Shown here piece after piece: positions 52,062 to 60,228 of a stretch of 64,000 bases of DNA. The number at the start of each line of letters is the position of its first letter. The first letter of the stretch is position 1. Under the pieces are notes generated by a model. It saw only the letters and a program-made list of their open reading frames with translations, was not told the origin of the DNA and made no database searches. Where the stretch lies: the NCBI GenBank assembly GCA_900473185.1, contig UCKU01000019.1, positions 1 to 64,000 of the forward strand. Direction: 5' to 3'. Source of the DNA: Hyphomicrobiales bacterium (GTDB lineage Bacteria; Pseudomonadota; Alphaproteobacteria; Rhizobiales; Rhizobiaceae). A program made the position numbers and the translations under genes.

Positions 52062-52946
52062 ATGCAAGACGAAATTTCGGCAATCTCGGGCAATGCAAAC
52101 GAACCGGACGAGGCCAAGCCGGGCGCGAACGTCAACTTTCCTTTCGACCGGATGACCGTCGAACAGTTTCGCCGCAAGTTCCCCCGCGCACGGTGGAGCG
52201 ATATTCGCAAGGCATGGTTCATTCCCGGTCGGACTGCGTCCCGTCGGTTCGGAAAATGGCTGGCCGAACGGGAGGCAGAAGCCGACGCCCATGCCGATGC
52301 GAAGGGGAGGGACGCCTTCGATTTCGATCCGATCGACAGCAGCTATTTGGAGCTTGGCAAGGCAGGCTTCCGGATCAAGACACCGTACTCGAAGGCGGTG
52401 GTCGACACGCTACGCGAGGTTCCGTTCTCGCGGTGGGACCGTGACTTGAAGATCTGGCATGTCCCCTACCGATCCTTCGAGGAACTGCGCCAACGCTGGC
52501 CACAGATCGAAGCGGCAGCTCGCCGCAACGAGCCGGAGGAACGGCGACGTCGTGCCGCAGAACGAAAGGGTAGCGAAGAGGACATGAGGTCGAAGCTTCG
52601 CTCGATGGAACGGAGGCGTCGACGCTATCCTCTTGTGAGCGGCGACCTGCCGCCTATCGGCCGTGTTGTCGCCATCTCCTACGGTCTCGTCGTGTTCACC
52701 GACATTACCGGCGAGCTCGTCGAGCCCGCGGCGGTCGCGGAATTCTATCCCGGCGTCACCGAAGATCATGTGTGGGGATTGTGGCGGAAGCCCACTTTCG
52801 ACGAACTCGTGCGCACTTGGCCATCGAAGACGGCGCGGCCGGAACGCGCGCAGTGGTGGACACCGACGATCGATGAGCTTCGGCCTGCAAGAAGGGCGGC
52901 GCGTTCGAGAGCGGTAAAAACAGTCCGGAGCCAAAGCAGCAGCTAG
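52062..52946 (+). CDS. protein with HARP-type domains
   Basis: 294 residues. Two related segments: about 23-70 (FPFDRMTVEQFRRKFPRARW ... KAWFIPG) and about 97-150 (AGFRIKTPYSKAVVDTLREV ... WDRDLKIWHVP). The second closely matches the HARP domain of SMARCAL1/HepA-related proteins, which binds fork DNA. An Arg-rich linker (RRRRRAAERKG region, about 156-185) and a C-terminal strand-rich part (LVSGDLPPIGRVVAISYGLV) follow. No helicase domain. A DNA-binding role is therefore plausible but inferred. The ribosome-binding site is weak; it starts 30 nt after the NUDIX gene. Confidence 0.7.
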   Translation: MQDEISAISGNANEPDEAKPGANVNFPFDRMTVEQFRRKFPRARWSDIRKAWFIPGRTASRRFGKWLAEREAEADAHADAKGRDAFDFDPIDSSYLELGKAGFRIKTPYSKAVVDTLREVPFSRWDRDLKIWHVPYRSFEELRQRWPQIEAAARRNEPEERRRRAAERKGSEEDMRSKLRSMERRRRRYPLVSGDLPPIGRVVAISYGLVVFTDITGELVEPAAVAEFYPGVTEDHVWGLWRKPTFDELVRTWPSKTARPERAQWWTPTIDELRPARRAARSRAVKTVRSQSSS

Positions 52947-53178
52947 TTCTTCGCTCCTGCTCGATCGCCCGATTGCGCGACCAATCAAACGGAACCATGC
53001 TGGAGAAAAGTCGTTCTAGGCATGCGAGGAGGTGCTCGCCACGTCCTCAAGCCTGCGGCCCCAACATTGGAAGTCACCACGCAAATGACGCGCAATACAG
53101 AAGCTGCGCCACAGCCAGCCCTTGTTGCTTGCGGCACCCAGAATAGGTGTCGCGACGAAGGACAGGGCGTCCGCAGGC
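52947..53178. other. intergenic stretch, no supported gene
   Basis: No credible gene between the HARP protein and the oxidoreductase remnant. I could not assign the sequence. Confidence 0.4.
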
Positions 53179-53420
53179 AGCTATGACGTCTTGATTGTCG
53201 GCGCCGGTGTTTCCGGCGCCTTGATCGCGCAGGCCTCGCCGGCAAAGGCCTGAGGGTCCTCATGGACGATCGCCGGGATCCCGTTCGTGGACGCAGCACC
53301 GCCAGTACCGCGATGATCCAGCATGAAATCGACGTGCCCCTACATCAGCTGGCCCGGATGATCGGCGACGAGAATGGACACAACCGGTACCACTCTAACC
53401 GCCTTCAAGGGCTTTTGCGC
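53179..53420 (+). pseudogene. FAD-dependent oxidoreductase (DAO/GlpD-type) N-terminal remnant
   Basis: One frame gives SYDVLIVGAGVSGALIAQA, a Rossmann FAD motif, then a stop. Shifted by one base it continues LAGKGLRVLMDDRRDPVRG and TASTAMIQHEIDVPLHQLAR, the conserved start of glycerol-3-phosphate-dehydrogenase/DAO-like flavoproteins. The rest of the roughly 400-residue enzyme is absent, so this is a decayed 5-prime end. Confidence 0.65.
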
Positions 53421-53546
53421 CTTGTCCATCCCACGAAGTCGGCATGGACGCGGATACGCGGGCCAATAGCCCGACGACGGGGACGGGATGATCTACTGCC
53501 GACGGCACGCTCCCTTCATGTTCTTCGACAAATGAGTTCATCTACC

Positions 53547-53571
53547 GGAACCAACCGGGCAATAACCCATT
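53547..53571 (+). promoter_or_regulatory. EcfG/RpoE2-type promoter of second LOV kinase
   Basis: GGAAC (53547-53551), 16 nt, CATT (53568-53571). It ends 26 nt before the ATG. Confidence 0.6.
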
Positions 53572-53597
53572 TCCCAACGTGACTGACGGGACGGATA

Positions 53598-54725
53598 ATG
53601 ACAAAAGACGATCAACATCATACGGATGCGCGCAGGGCGGGAGAGCGCCTCGTTGCTGAGCACGTGCGCGAAGACCCTTTCGCGGCGGCTTTCAAGGCCA
53701 CGCGCATGCCGATGATCGTTACCGACCCCAACCAGCCCGACAATCCCGTCATCTTCTGCAACGCCGCCTTCGAACGGCTAACCGGGTACTCAAAAGATGA
53801 AATGATCGGCGTTAACTGCAGGTTACTGCAGGGGCCGGACACGAGCCCGGCCACAGTCGCTAGCATCCGCGACGCCATCGCTGCGGGCCGCGACATCGCT
53901 GCCGATATCCTCAACTATAGAAAGGACGGCAGCACCTTCTGGAACGCGTTGTTCATCAGCCCCGTGCGGGACGATGACGGCCGGATCGTCTACTTCTTCG
54001 CATCGCAACTCGACTTCACCAACGTTAAGAGCAGGGAAGCCGAGCTCGCTGCTGCCCGTCATCTGGCCGAAGAAGCTGTGGCGGAACGCACCAGCGACCT
54101 GCGGGCCGCGCTTGCTGCCAGGAGCCTGCTGATCCACGAGGTCGACCATCGCGTGAAGAACAACCTTCTGACCATGGCGTCTATCGTCAAAATGCAGGCA
54201 AGACTAACCAAAGATGAGGGCCAGCGGCAGGCCTTGACCTCCGTGCTCAATCGGATCGAGGCGCTCAGCACGGTACAGCGAAAACTGTTCACGACGAACG
54301 ATGTCGCCCGGTTCGACATTGCTGACTTCGCGCGCGAATTTGCTACCGAACTGGTCGGCGCCATTAAGCGGGACGACATCCGTCTGACCCTTGATCTCGA
54401 GCCAGTCTACGTACCGGCGGTGAAAGCCTCGCCACTGTCACTGATCGTCAATGAGCTCGTCGCCGACGCAGTTCGCCGAGGTCTCGGCGCCGGCGGAGGC
54501 GCAATCCATATTGTCGTCAAAGGGCTCAACGGCTACTTCCTGATCAGGGTGGAGGATACCTCTAAGCCGGTCGAACCAGACGAGACAAGTGCCGAGCTTG
54601 GCCGGATGCTGCTGGAGGCGTCCGCCCGGCAGCTTGATGCAAAAATCGAACGAACTCAAAACGGAAGGCGGACGGTCGTGGACGTCACGCTGCTCATCGA
54701 AAACGAGAAGGATCTACGCTATTGA
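53598..54725 (+). CDS. LOV-domain histidine kinase, HisKA_2 type
   Basis: 375 residues. LOV domain at about 28-143 with GVNCRLLQG (Cys74 as flavin-adduct residue). A helical linker (about 145-178) leads to HisKA_2: H184 in HEVDHRVKNNLLTMASIVK. The ATPase has NELVADAVRRGLG, somewhat degenerate, and later FLIRVEDTS. Kinases of this build sense blue light and act on PhyR-type regulators of the general stress response. The downstream response regulator overlaps its stop, giving an obvious partner. Promoter also of the stress type. Confidence 0.92.
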   Translation: MTKDDQHHTDARRAGERLVAEHVREDPFAAAFKATRMPMIVTDPNQPDNPVIFCNAAFERLTGYSKDEMIGVNCRLLQGPDTSPATVASIRDAIAAGRDIAADILNYRKDGSTFWNALFISPVRDDDGRIVYFFASQLDFTNVKSREAELAAARHLAEEAVAERTSDLRAALAARSLLIHEVDHRVKNNLLTMASIVKMQARLTKDEGQRQALTSVLNRIEALSTVQRKLFTTNDVARFDIADFAREFATELVGAIKRDDIRLTLDLEPVYVPAVKASPLSLIVNELVADAVRRGLGAGGGAIHIVVKGLNGYFLIRVEDTSKPVEPDETSAELGRMLLEASARQLDAKIERTQNGRRTVVDVTLLIENEKDLRY

Positions 54726-55156
54726 AGGTCATGATTGTCGAACACGAGATGTTGCTCGCGATGGCACTCGAGAGCGAAGTAGAAACAGCCGGCCATGCGG
54801 TCGTTGGTCTTGCGGCCACCAGCGACCAAGCCCTGGAACTCGCCCGTGAAGAGAAACCGGAATTTGCATTCGTCGACATTCACCTGCAGGACGGTCCGAC
54901 CGGGATAGACGTCGGCCGGTCTCTCGCCGCACAGAATATCCCCTATGTGTTCGTCAGCGGTAACATCAAGAAGCTTCCGAACGATTTTGCGGGAGCCATC
55001 GGTGCGATAGAAAAGCCGTACACAATGAACGGTATGGCGAATGCGCTAGCCTATCTGTCGGCGGTCGTTGCAGGCGACAACAATGGCCTACCTCCACCAA
55101 ACCTCGTGCTTGCGGAGGATGCAATACGCTTGCCGCGCCATCAGCGAACGCGCTGA
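54722..55156 (+). CDS. single-domain response regulator
   Basis: 144 residues with a single CheY-like receiver: D52 in FAFVDIHLQDGP, Ser in FVSGNIK, Lys in IEKPYTM. The first acidic loop reads VEHE rather than VEDE, so one Mg-coordinating acid is His8. The start is a TTG overlapping the kinase stop (TTGA); ATG at 54731 is an alternative. As a single-domain regulator it may relay or drain phosphate from the LOV kinase, in the manner known from other LOV/PhyR pathways. Confidence 0.85.
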   Translation: MKVMIVEHEMLLAMALESEVETAGHAVVGLAATSDQALELAREEKPEFAFVDIHLQDGPTGIDVGRSLAAQNIPYVFVSGNIKKLPNDFAGAIGAIEKPYTMNGMANALAYLSAVVAGDNNGLPPPNLVLAEDAIRLPRHQRTR

Positions 55157-55538
55157 AGTTTCTGTCATGATAGGGATCCTTGGGTCGACCAGTGACTTCT
55201 GCCGATCAGAGTCCCTCGCGACATCACCGCGTTCAACTAAGGCGTTGCAAAGGCCTCGCCTTGGACGACTTCGAGTTCGGTTTCGGCCTCGTCCGATGCG
55301 GCGGTTTGCCCGAGCGGTGTACGTGCGAAGCGACATCCGCGACATCGCGGCTCGCGTTGGGTCGTTTCGCCCACACGCTGATAGTGCTCGTGTGTTGGCC
55401 CCCCATCTGCGCAAGGCGTGTTTGGTTTGAACTCCTTCGGAACGAGTTTCGTCCCTTCCACGACGGCGAGTAGAATAGCGGAATCAGCGCATTGGCGCCT
55501 GTTACTGCTCAGTTGAGCGGTTAACTTGTTCTAATAAG
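55157..55538. other. intergenic stretch, no supported gene
   Basis: About 380 bases between the response regulator and the convergent lipocalin gene. No credible frame, strong hairpin or promoter was seen. From here on GGAAC-type promoters are absent. Confidence 0.45.
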
Positions 55539-56069
55539 TCACTGTGGTGGAAATTCGAGTTTGCGTACGTCGTAGCCGAGTTCGCTCGCCATCCTTATCA
55601 TGCGCCGGAGCTTGGCCGTGGAGGGAACGGTCCGGGAATAGATCCACAGGTCCTTCATCGACGGGTCCGCGCTTATAAACCATGATCTATCGGGCGATTT
55701 GTATAATATCCAGTAGTTGAAAGTGATGAGAAAGGGGTAGCGCACCCGCATCTTCGCATTTGTCGTTCCGAAATCCTGGATCGTCCCGGTACCGCGGACA
55801 GTTTTCAGGCGACCCTTAGGCGTATCGAGGCGGCAGCCGTCTTCGACGGAGATTTCATCTGGCGATTTGCCTCGTCGATAGGTCGAATATCCCGCAACGC
55901 AGCCGTCGGTCAGGAACATCGGCGTGCGCCCGATCTCGAGCCATGTCCCGCTATAATGATCCCGCTCGACTTTCACCACCTTGGGCGCCGGCCATGCAGT
56001 GGCGGTGCCGCCAAAGAGGAACAGCGCGATGAGCAGGGAAGGACCCGTGCGATTGTGATAGATTTCCAT
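55539..56069 (-). CDS. exported lipocalin-family protein
   Basis: 176 residues. Signal peptide (LLIALFLFGGTATA) then a lipocalin/Blc barrel: YSGTWLEIGRTPMF is the GXW motif strand, a later YPFLITFNYWILYKSPDRSW supplies strands F-H, and SRTVPSTAKLRRMIRMASEL the terminal helix. Blc-type lipocalins bind phospholipid or fatty acid and help membrane repair. GGAGG lies 5 nt before the ATG. It ends a minus-strand group that includes two lipid-modifying enzymes, which fits a membrane-lipid role. Confidence 0.85.
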   Translation of the reverse strand: MEIYHNRTGPSLLIALFLFGGTATAWPAPKVVKVERDHYSGTWLEIGRTPMFLTDGCVAGYSTYRRGKSPDEISVEDGCRLDTPKGRLKTVRGTGTIQDFGTTNAKMRVRYPFLITFNYWILYKSPDRSWFISADPSMKDLWIYSRTVPSTAKLRRMIRMASELGYDVRKLEFPPQ

Positions 56070-56111
56070 GAATACCTCCGTTTGTTCGGTGCGTTGGAAG
56101 AGGCTGTGTTT

Positions 56112-56648
56112 TCAATTTCCGGGATGCCGCGAAACTCCTGCATATCGCAGCGTTACGAAGGCCATCAGGCTGGCGACCGCGAATGCATTTAGATTGAAGA
56201 GGATTGCCAGATCAGCATCCGCCCAGATGTGCAGCGGCGAACCGATATAGCGGCGCGATAAGATGAATAGGGCAAAGACCACAACGGCCATGCCACGTTG
56301 CCACCGTTTCTCGTTTTCGCGGAACGACAATGAAACCAGCAGCATGCAGGCGGCGAAAAACAGTTCTGTACCAGAGCTCTGGCCGAATAGTTTCGTCTCA
56401 AAAAAAGTATCGACGGTGCCGGCCAGTGGCAGGGCGATGCGAGCTGCCAGTGGAGAACTTTGGGCCAGTAACGGGATCGCCAGGAAGAAAGGGGCAGCGA
56501 TCAGAGTACCAAGCGAAGCCGCCACACCATTTCCGACGAAGTACCAGACATAGACCGGATAGAACGGCTTGTTGACGACAATGACCAAGGCAACAGCTAC
56601 CGTAGCTTGGGTCAGAGGATCGAGCGAGGGTCGCGTTTTTTCGTTCAT
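56112..56648 (-). CDS. multispanning membrane protein, unknown
   Basis: 178 residues with five or six hydrophobic helices (ATVAVALVIVVNKPF; GVAASLGTLIAAPFFLAIPL; ELFFAACMLLVSLSF; MAVVVFALFILS; a final NAFAVASLMAFVTLRY). No family recognised with confidence. ATG chosen at 56648 where the stop of the upstream methyltransferase overlaps (TGATG), so translation is coupled to that gene. Its position inside a lipid-modification operon suggests a related membrane role. Confidence 0.7.
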   Translation of the reverse strand: MNEKTRPSLDPLTQATVAVALVIVVNKPFYPVYVWYFVGNGVAASLGTLIAAPFFLAIPLLAQSSPLAARIALPLAGTVDTFFETKLFGQSSGTELFFAACMLLVSLSFRENEKRWQRGMAVVVFALFILSRRYIGSPLHIWADADLAILFNLNAFAVASLMAFVTLRYAGVSRHPGN

Positions 56649-57676
56649 CACGCTGCCGGTGCCAACAGATAGTGGCCGACGCCCCAAACCTCGCCTTCAT
56701 CATAACCGAACATGCCGGCCGTCGAGAGAAAGAATAGCCGCCATCGGCGTTGCCACAGCGGTGCGTGCCGGCCGTAAACCTGCCTTAAGATCGGCTGGAT
56801 TCGATCGATCTCGCGATCGAAGTTGGCAAGCCAGTCGAGCGCGGTGCGGCGATAATGGATGCCGGACCACCGCCATTCGTCCTCGACCCGGAACAGATCG
56901 CCAAAACGATGCGGCAGATCATGGGCCGGCATTATGCCACCGGTGAAGAAGTGCTGCGCGATCCAGTCGGCGGGGTCGGCGCGGTCGAATCGATAGGATC
57001 GATTCTTGTGAGTGAAGACATGCAGGAACAGCCTGCCCCCCGGTTTCATCCAGCCGCTGATGCGCTGGAGGAGCACGCGCCAGTTCGACATATGCTCGAA
57101 CATTTCCACTGAGACGACACGATCATAGCGCACATCAGTCGAAAAATCGTTCATATCCGCGGTGATCACAGTGAGATTGGTCAGCTCGCGCGCTTCTGCA
57201 ACGCCCAGGATGTAGGCGCGTTGAGAGGCAGAGTTCGAGACAGAAATGATACGCGCGTTCGGGAAATGCTGGGCGAGATGAAGCGAGAGCGAGCCCCAAC
57301 CGCAGCCAAGTTCTAGGATGCTCATGCCGTCTTCGATCCCTGCATGTTTGACGGTTTCAACAAGTGCTACGGTTTCCGCTTCTACAAGCGTCGTTTCGGT
57401 CGTCGGATAGAGGCAAGAGGAGTATTTCCGCTGCGGGCCGAGCGTCTGCGCAAAAAAGTCGGCCGGCACCTCGTAATGCTGGCGGTTGGCGTCCTCCGTA
57501 TGGGTGGCGACAGGAAACCCGTCCATCGTCTCGACAAATCTCTGTTCGACCTCCTGCGGCAGGGTAGCCAATCGTCGTTGCATACGGCCGCAGAGCAGAT
57601 TGATGCCTGCGAGCGACAGGCCGTCGGTGATCGGTGCGCGCTCGGCAGCATTGATGGCGAAGGCGAGCATGTTCAT
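56648..57676 (-). CDS. CFA-synthase-family SAM methyltransferase (short form)
   Basis: 342 residues. SAM-binding SILELGCGWGSLSLHLAQ (about 119-135) and a VVSVEMFEHM motif as in cyclopropane-fatty-acid synthases; HYEVPADFFAQTLGP and YSSCLYP are the characteristic CFA entry segments. It lacks the N-terminal lipid-binding domain of canonical CFA enzymes, as in the short UfaM/Ufa-type and tuberculostearic-type methylases. It should transfer a methyl group to unsaturated acyl chains of phospholipids. Overlaps its neighbours on both sides (TGATG at both junctions). Confidence 0.87.
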   Translation of the reverse strand: MNMLAFAINAAERAPITDGLSLAGINLLCGRMQRRLATLPQEVEQRFVETMDGFPVATHTEDANRQHYEVPADFFAQTLGPQRKYSSCLYPTTETTLVEAETVALVETVKHAGIEDGMSILELGCGWGSLSLHLAQHFPNARIISVSNSASQRAYILGVAEARELTNLTVITADMNDFSTDVRYDRVVSVEMFEHMSNWRVLLQRISGWMKPGGRLFLHVFTHKNRSYRFDRADPADWIAQHFFTGGIMPAHDLPHRFGDLFRVEDEWRWSGIHYRRTALDWLANFDREIDRIQPILRQVYGRHAPLWQRRWRLFFLSTAGMFGYDEGEVWGVGHYLLAPAA

Positions 57677-58479
57677 CAGGGCTCTCCAGGAAGAGGGGAT
57701 GTGGATTTACGGGGGCCTGGAAAGAAGGCGTTGACGCGTCTTTGCAAGGCTCGGAACTTTTCGCCACGGGAACGAAGCATATGCTCTTCGAGCGGCGGAA
57801 TGCCGGAGATATGCACCAGGAGCCAATACATCAGCAGCGGCGCAAGTAGCGAAAGCCAGCTCCAAATCGGCTGGGCCAGCGCAAAAAGCGGAAAGCAGCA
57901 CCAGAAGAGCCATTCGAAAAAATAATTGGGATGGCGGGAATAGCGCCACAAACCGACTTCGCAGACCTCCGTCTCTGCCTGCGGTGTCTTGCGAAAGCGG
58001 GCAAGTTGGGCGTCGGATAGTGCCTCGCCGCCGATCGCCACAATGCCAACGATGATTGCGACGACATCGACAAGGCGGGGGAAGGCCGCGTCATTGCCTG
58101 CCGCGAGGTAGACGGCGAGCACGAGAACGAAGGCGACGATCGCCTGGATCTGCAGGAAAACAAATAACCGCGTGGCGGCGCGATCGCCCCAATCCTCGAT
58201 GAATTTCGCATAGCGCGGATCCTCGGTGCCCCCCTTGGTGCGCGATCCAATGTGGCTGCCGAGCCGCAAGGCCCAAAGGCTGATGAGGACGAGGACGGTC
58301 ATGCGGCGATCAAAGCTACCACCGGCAAAGAGCGCCGCGATGATCCCGCCGAGCCCAACGGCAAAGGACCAGATCGTGTCGATCCAGCCGCTGAGCCCCG
58401 TGGCACGCTGAATGGCCCAGGCGCCTGCCATTGCCAGCGACAGTCCGATTGCGATGATGACTGGAAGATGCGCGTCCAT
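57676..58479 (-). CDS. DUF1295 (steroid 5-alpha-reductase-like) membrane protein
   Basis: 267 residues with about seven helices. The family signature is near the C-terminus: EVGLWRYSRHPNYFFEWLFW (about 177-196), then PPLEEHMLRSRGEKFRAL. The fold is that of steroid 5-alpha reductases and isoprenylcysteine methyltransferases, and in bacteria members are found beside CFA-type enzymes in lipid operons. Likely NADPH-dependent reduction of a lipid intermediate; inferred. First gene of the minus-strand set; divergent from the flavin oxidoreductase. Confidence 0.87.
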   Translation of the reverse strand: MDAHLPVIIAIGLSLAMAGAWAIQRATGLSGWIDTIWSFAVGLGGIIAALFAGGSFDRRMTVLVLISLWALRLGSHIGSRTKGGTEDPRYAKFIEDWGDRAATRLFVFLQIQAIVAFVLVLAVYLAAGNDAAFPRLVDVVAIIVGIVAIGGEALSDAQLARFRKTPQAETEVCEVGLWRYSRHPNYFFEWLFWCCFPLFALAQPIWSWLSLLAPLLMYWLLVHISGIPPLEEHMLRSRGEKFRALQRRVNAFFPGPRKSTSPLPGEP

Positions 58480-58669
58480 CGTATTTCCCGTCGGCCTTGA
58501 ATGGTCACGACGGGTCTTACGCTAGTCGGCGCGTTTCAGTTCTCGCGTCGAGCATGAAAAAATTCGGAAAATTTGTGCCGCCTATGAAACCGGACCGAAT
58601 TCCCTTCGTAGAGACAGGTTGGAAGCAATCGTATTGAGATCCGACAATTGCTCGAAACGAGAGGACCTT

Positions 58670-60055
58670 ATGGCATTTCATGATCGGGTTGCGGGTACAC
58701 GGCGCCTTAATATCGCAGTGGTCGGAAGTGGCATTTCAGGCCTTTCGGCGGCCTGGCTGTTGTCGCAACGCCATGACGTTACCGTATTTGAAGCGTCGGA
58801 CAGGATCGGCGGTCACAGCAATACGGTGACTTTTCAGACAACTGGCGGCGACGTGGCAGTCGACACCGGCTTCATCGTCTACAACCAAGTTACCTATCCC
58901 AACCTCACGGCCCTCTTCCACACTCTCAACGTGCCGACCGCCGCATCCGACATGTCCTTTGCGGTATCGTTAAACGACGGCGCATTGGAATATTCGGGAG
59001 GCAATGGTCTCGGCTTGTTTGCCCAGTGGTCCAACGTCGTCAGCCCGCGATTCTGGTCCATGATGTGTGATCTTTTGCGGTTCTATCGCAAGGCGCCGCG
59101 CGATCTGGCAGTCATGGCGGGCATTTCGCTCGATGACTATCTTTCGCGCAACCGCTATGGGCGTGCTTTTCGTGACGATCACCTTTATCCGATGGCCGCG
59201 GCAATCTGGTCCACGCCCTCCATGGAGGTAGGTGCCTATCCGGCCGCCAGTTTTGTGAAATTCTGCTGCAATCACGGCCTCCTCGAGATTTGGGATCGTC
59301 CGAAGTGGCGCACGGTCAAAGGTGGCAGCCGCGAATATGTGGCGCGTATGACGGTCGGCTTTGCCGACAGGATACGCCTTTCGACACCAGTAAGGACGGT
59401 GCGTCGGCTGGGCGGGGATATTGAGATCCGTGATGCTCTCGGCGGACGGCAGCTGTTTGACCATGTCGTTGTCGCAACGCATGCGGATCAGGCGCTTCGT
59501 ATGCTGGCGGACGCCACCGACGACGAGCGCCGCATTCTTGGTGGTTTCCGCTATTCCCGCAACGTGGCGGTGCTGCATCGCGATGCGGCCTTGATGCCCA
59601 GGCGTCGAGCCGCCTGGTCGAGCTGGAACTATTCGGCAGATACGCGAACCCTTTCAAAAGAGGGACAAACGCAGCCCTCGATCACCTATTGGATGAACCG
59701 GCTTCAGCCTCTCGGTGGCGCACCGCCGACCTTCGTCACGCTCAATCCCAACCGAGCTCCGCGCGAAGACACTATCATCAGAACCGATATCTACGAACAC
59801 CCGGTCTTCGACCTTGCAACAGACAGGGCGCAGCAGGAGATATGGTCTCTTCAGGGCGCGCAGAATACCTGGTTCTGCGGCGCCCATTTCGGCTCGGGCT
59901 TCCATGAGGACGGAATCCAGGCCGGGCTCGCGGTGGCCGAAGATCTAGCAGGCATCCGTCGTCCATGGCAGGTGGGGCAGGAAAGTGCCCGCATCGTTCG
60001 CAGGCCTATCGCACGACCGATCGAAGCGCAGATCGGACAGGAGGTGCTGGCGTGA
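58670..60055 (+). CDS. FAD-dependent amine-oxidase-like oxidoreductase
   Basis: 461 residues. Rossmann start IAVVGSGISGLSAAWLLSQ with the second glycine motif EASDRIGGHSNT, and a C-terminal FAD loop WFCGAHFGSGFHEDGIQAG. It belongs to the flavin amine-oxidase-like group that accompanies CFA-type methylases and DUF1365 in alphaproteobacteria, where a relative (UfaD) desaturates methylated acyl chains on the way to furan fatty acids. ATG 58670 has GAGAGGACC upstream. The stop overlaps the start of a decayed DUF1365 frame (GTGA). Confidence 0.88.
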   Translation: MAFHDRVAGTRRLNIAVVGSGISGLSAAWLLSQRHDVTVFEASDRIGGHSNTVTFQTTGGDVAVDTGFIVYNQVTYPNLTALFHTLNVPTAASDMSFAVSLNDGALEYSGGNGLGLFAQWSNVVSPRFWSMMCDLLRFYRKAPRDLAVMAGISLDDYLSRNRYGRAFRDDHLYPMAAAIWSTPSMEVGAYPAASFVKFCCNHGLLEIWDRPKWRTVKGGSREYVARMTVGFADRIRLSTPVRTVRRLGGDIEIRDALGGRQLFDHVVVATHADQALRMLADATDDERRILGGFRYSRNVAVLHRDAALMPRRRAAWSSWNYSADTRTLSKEGQTQPSITYWMNRLQPLGGAPPTFVTLNPNRAPREDTIIRTDIYEHPVFDLATDRAQQEIWSLQGAQNTWFCGAHFGSGFHEDGIQAGLAVAEDLAGIRRPWQVGQESARIVRRPIARPIEAQIGQEVLA

Positions 60056-60228
60056 CAGCTGAACCTCGCGCGACCCCGTTTTGCGGTCATCTGACGATCA
60101 GTGCGCTGCCGAAGCCTGAAAGGGATTCGCGTTTGTGTGCTTCTTGGCCTGCCGCAAGCGCCGATACTGTTTGTTCGCATGTCGTTCAGCGACACCAGTC
60201 GGCCTCATCTATCGGGCGAAATGCATGA
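60052..60228 (+). pseudogene. remnant of a DUF1365 gene
   Basis: A GTG overlapping the upstream stop opens TAEPRATPFCGHLTISALPK, the typical first strand of DUF1365 proteins (the CGH-x-T turn), but homology fades after about 30 residues and the frame stops at 60228 after 58 codons. DUF1365 proteins normally have about 250 residues and sit exactly here, between the flavoprotein and CFA genes. This reads as a deletion scar. Confidence 0.5.

Noticed and set aside
53205..53220. GGCGCCGGTGTTTCCGGCGCC-like palindrome as operator
   Set aside because: It is the coding sequence of the Rossmann GAGVSGA motif in the flavoenzyme remnant.
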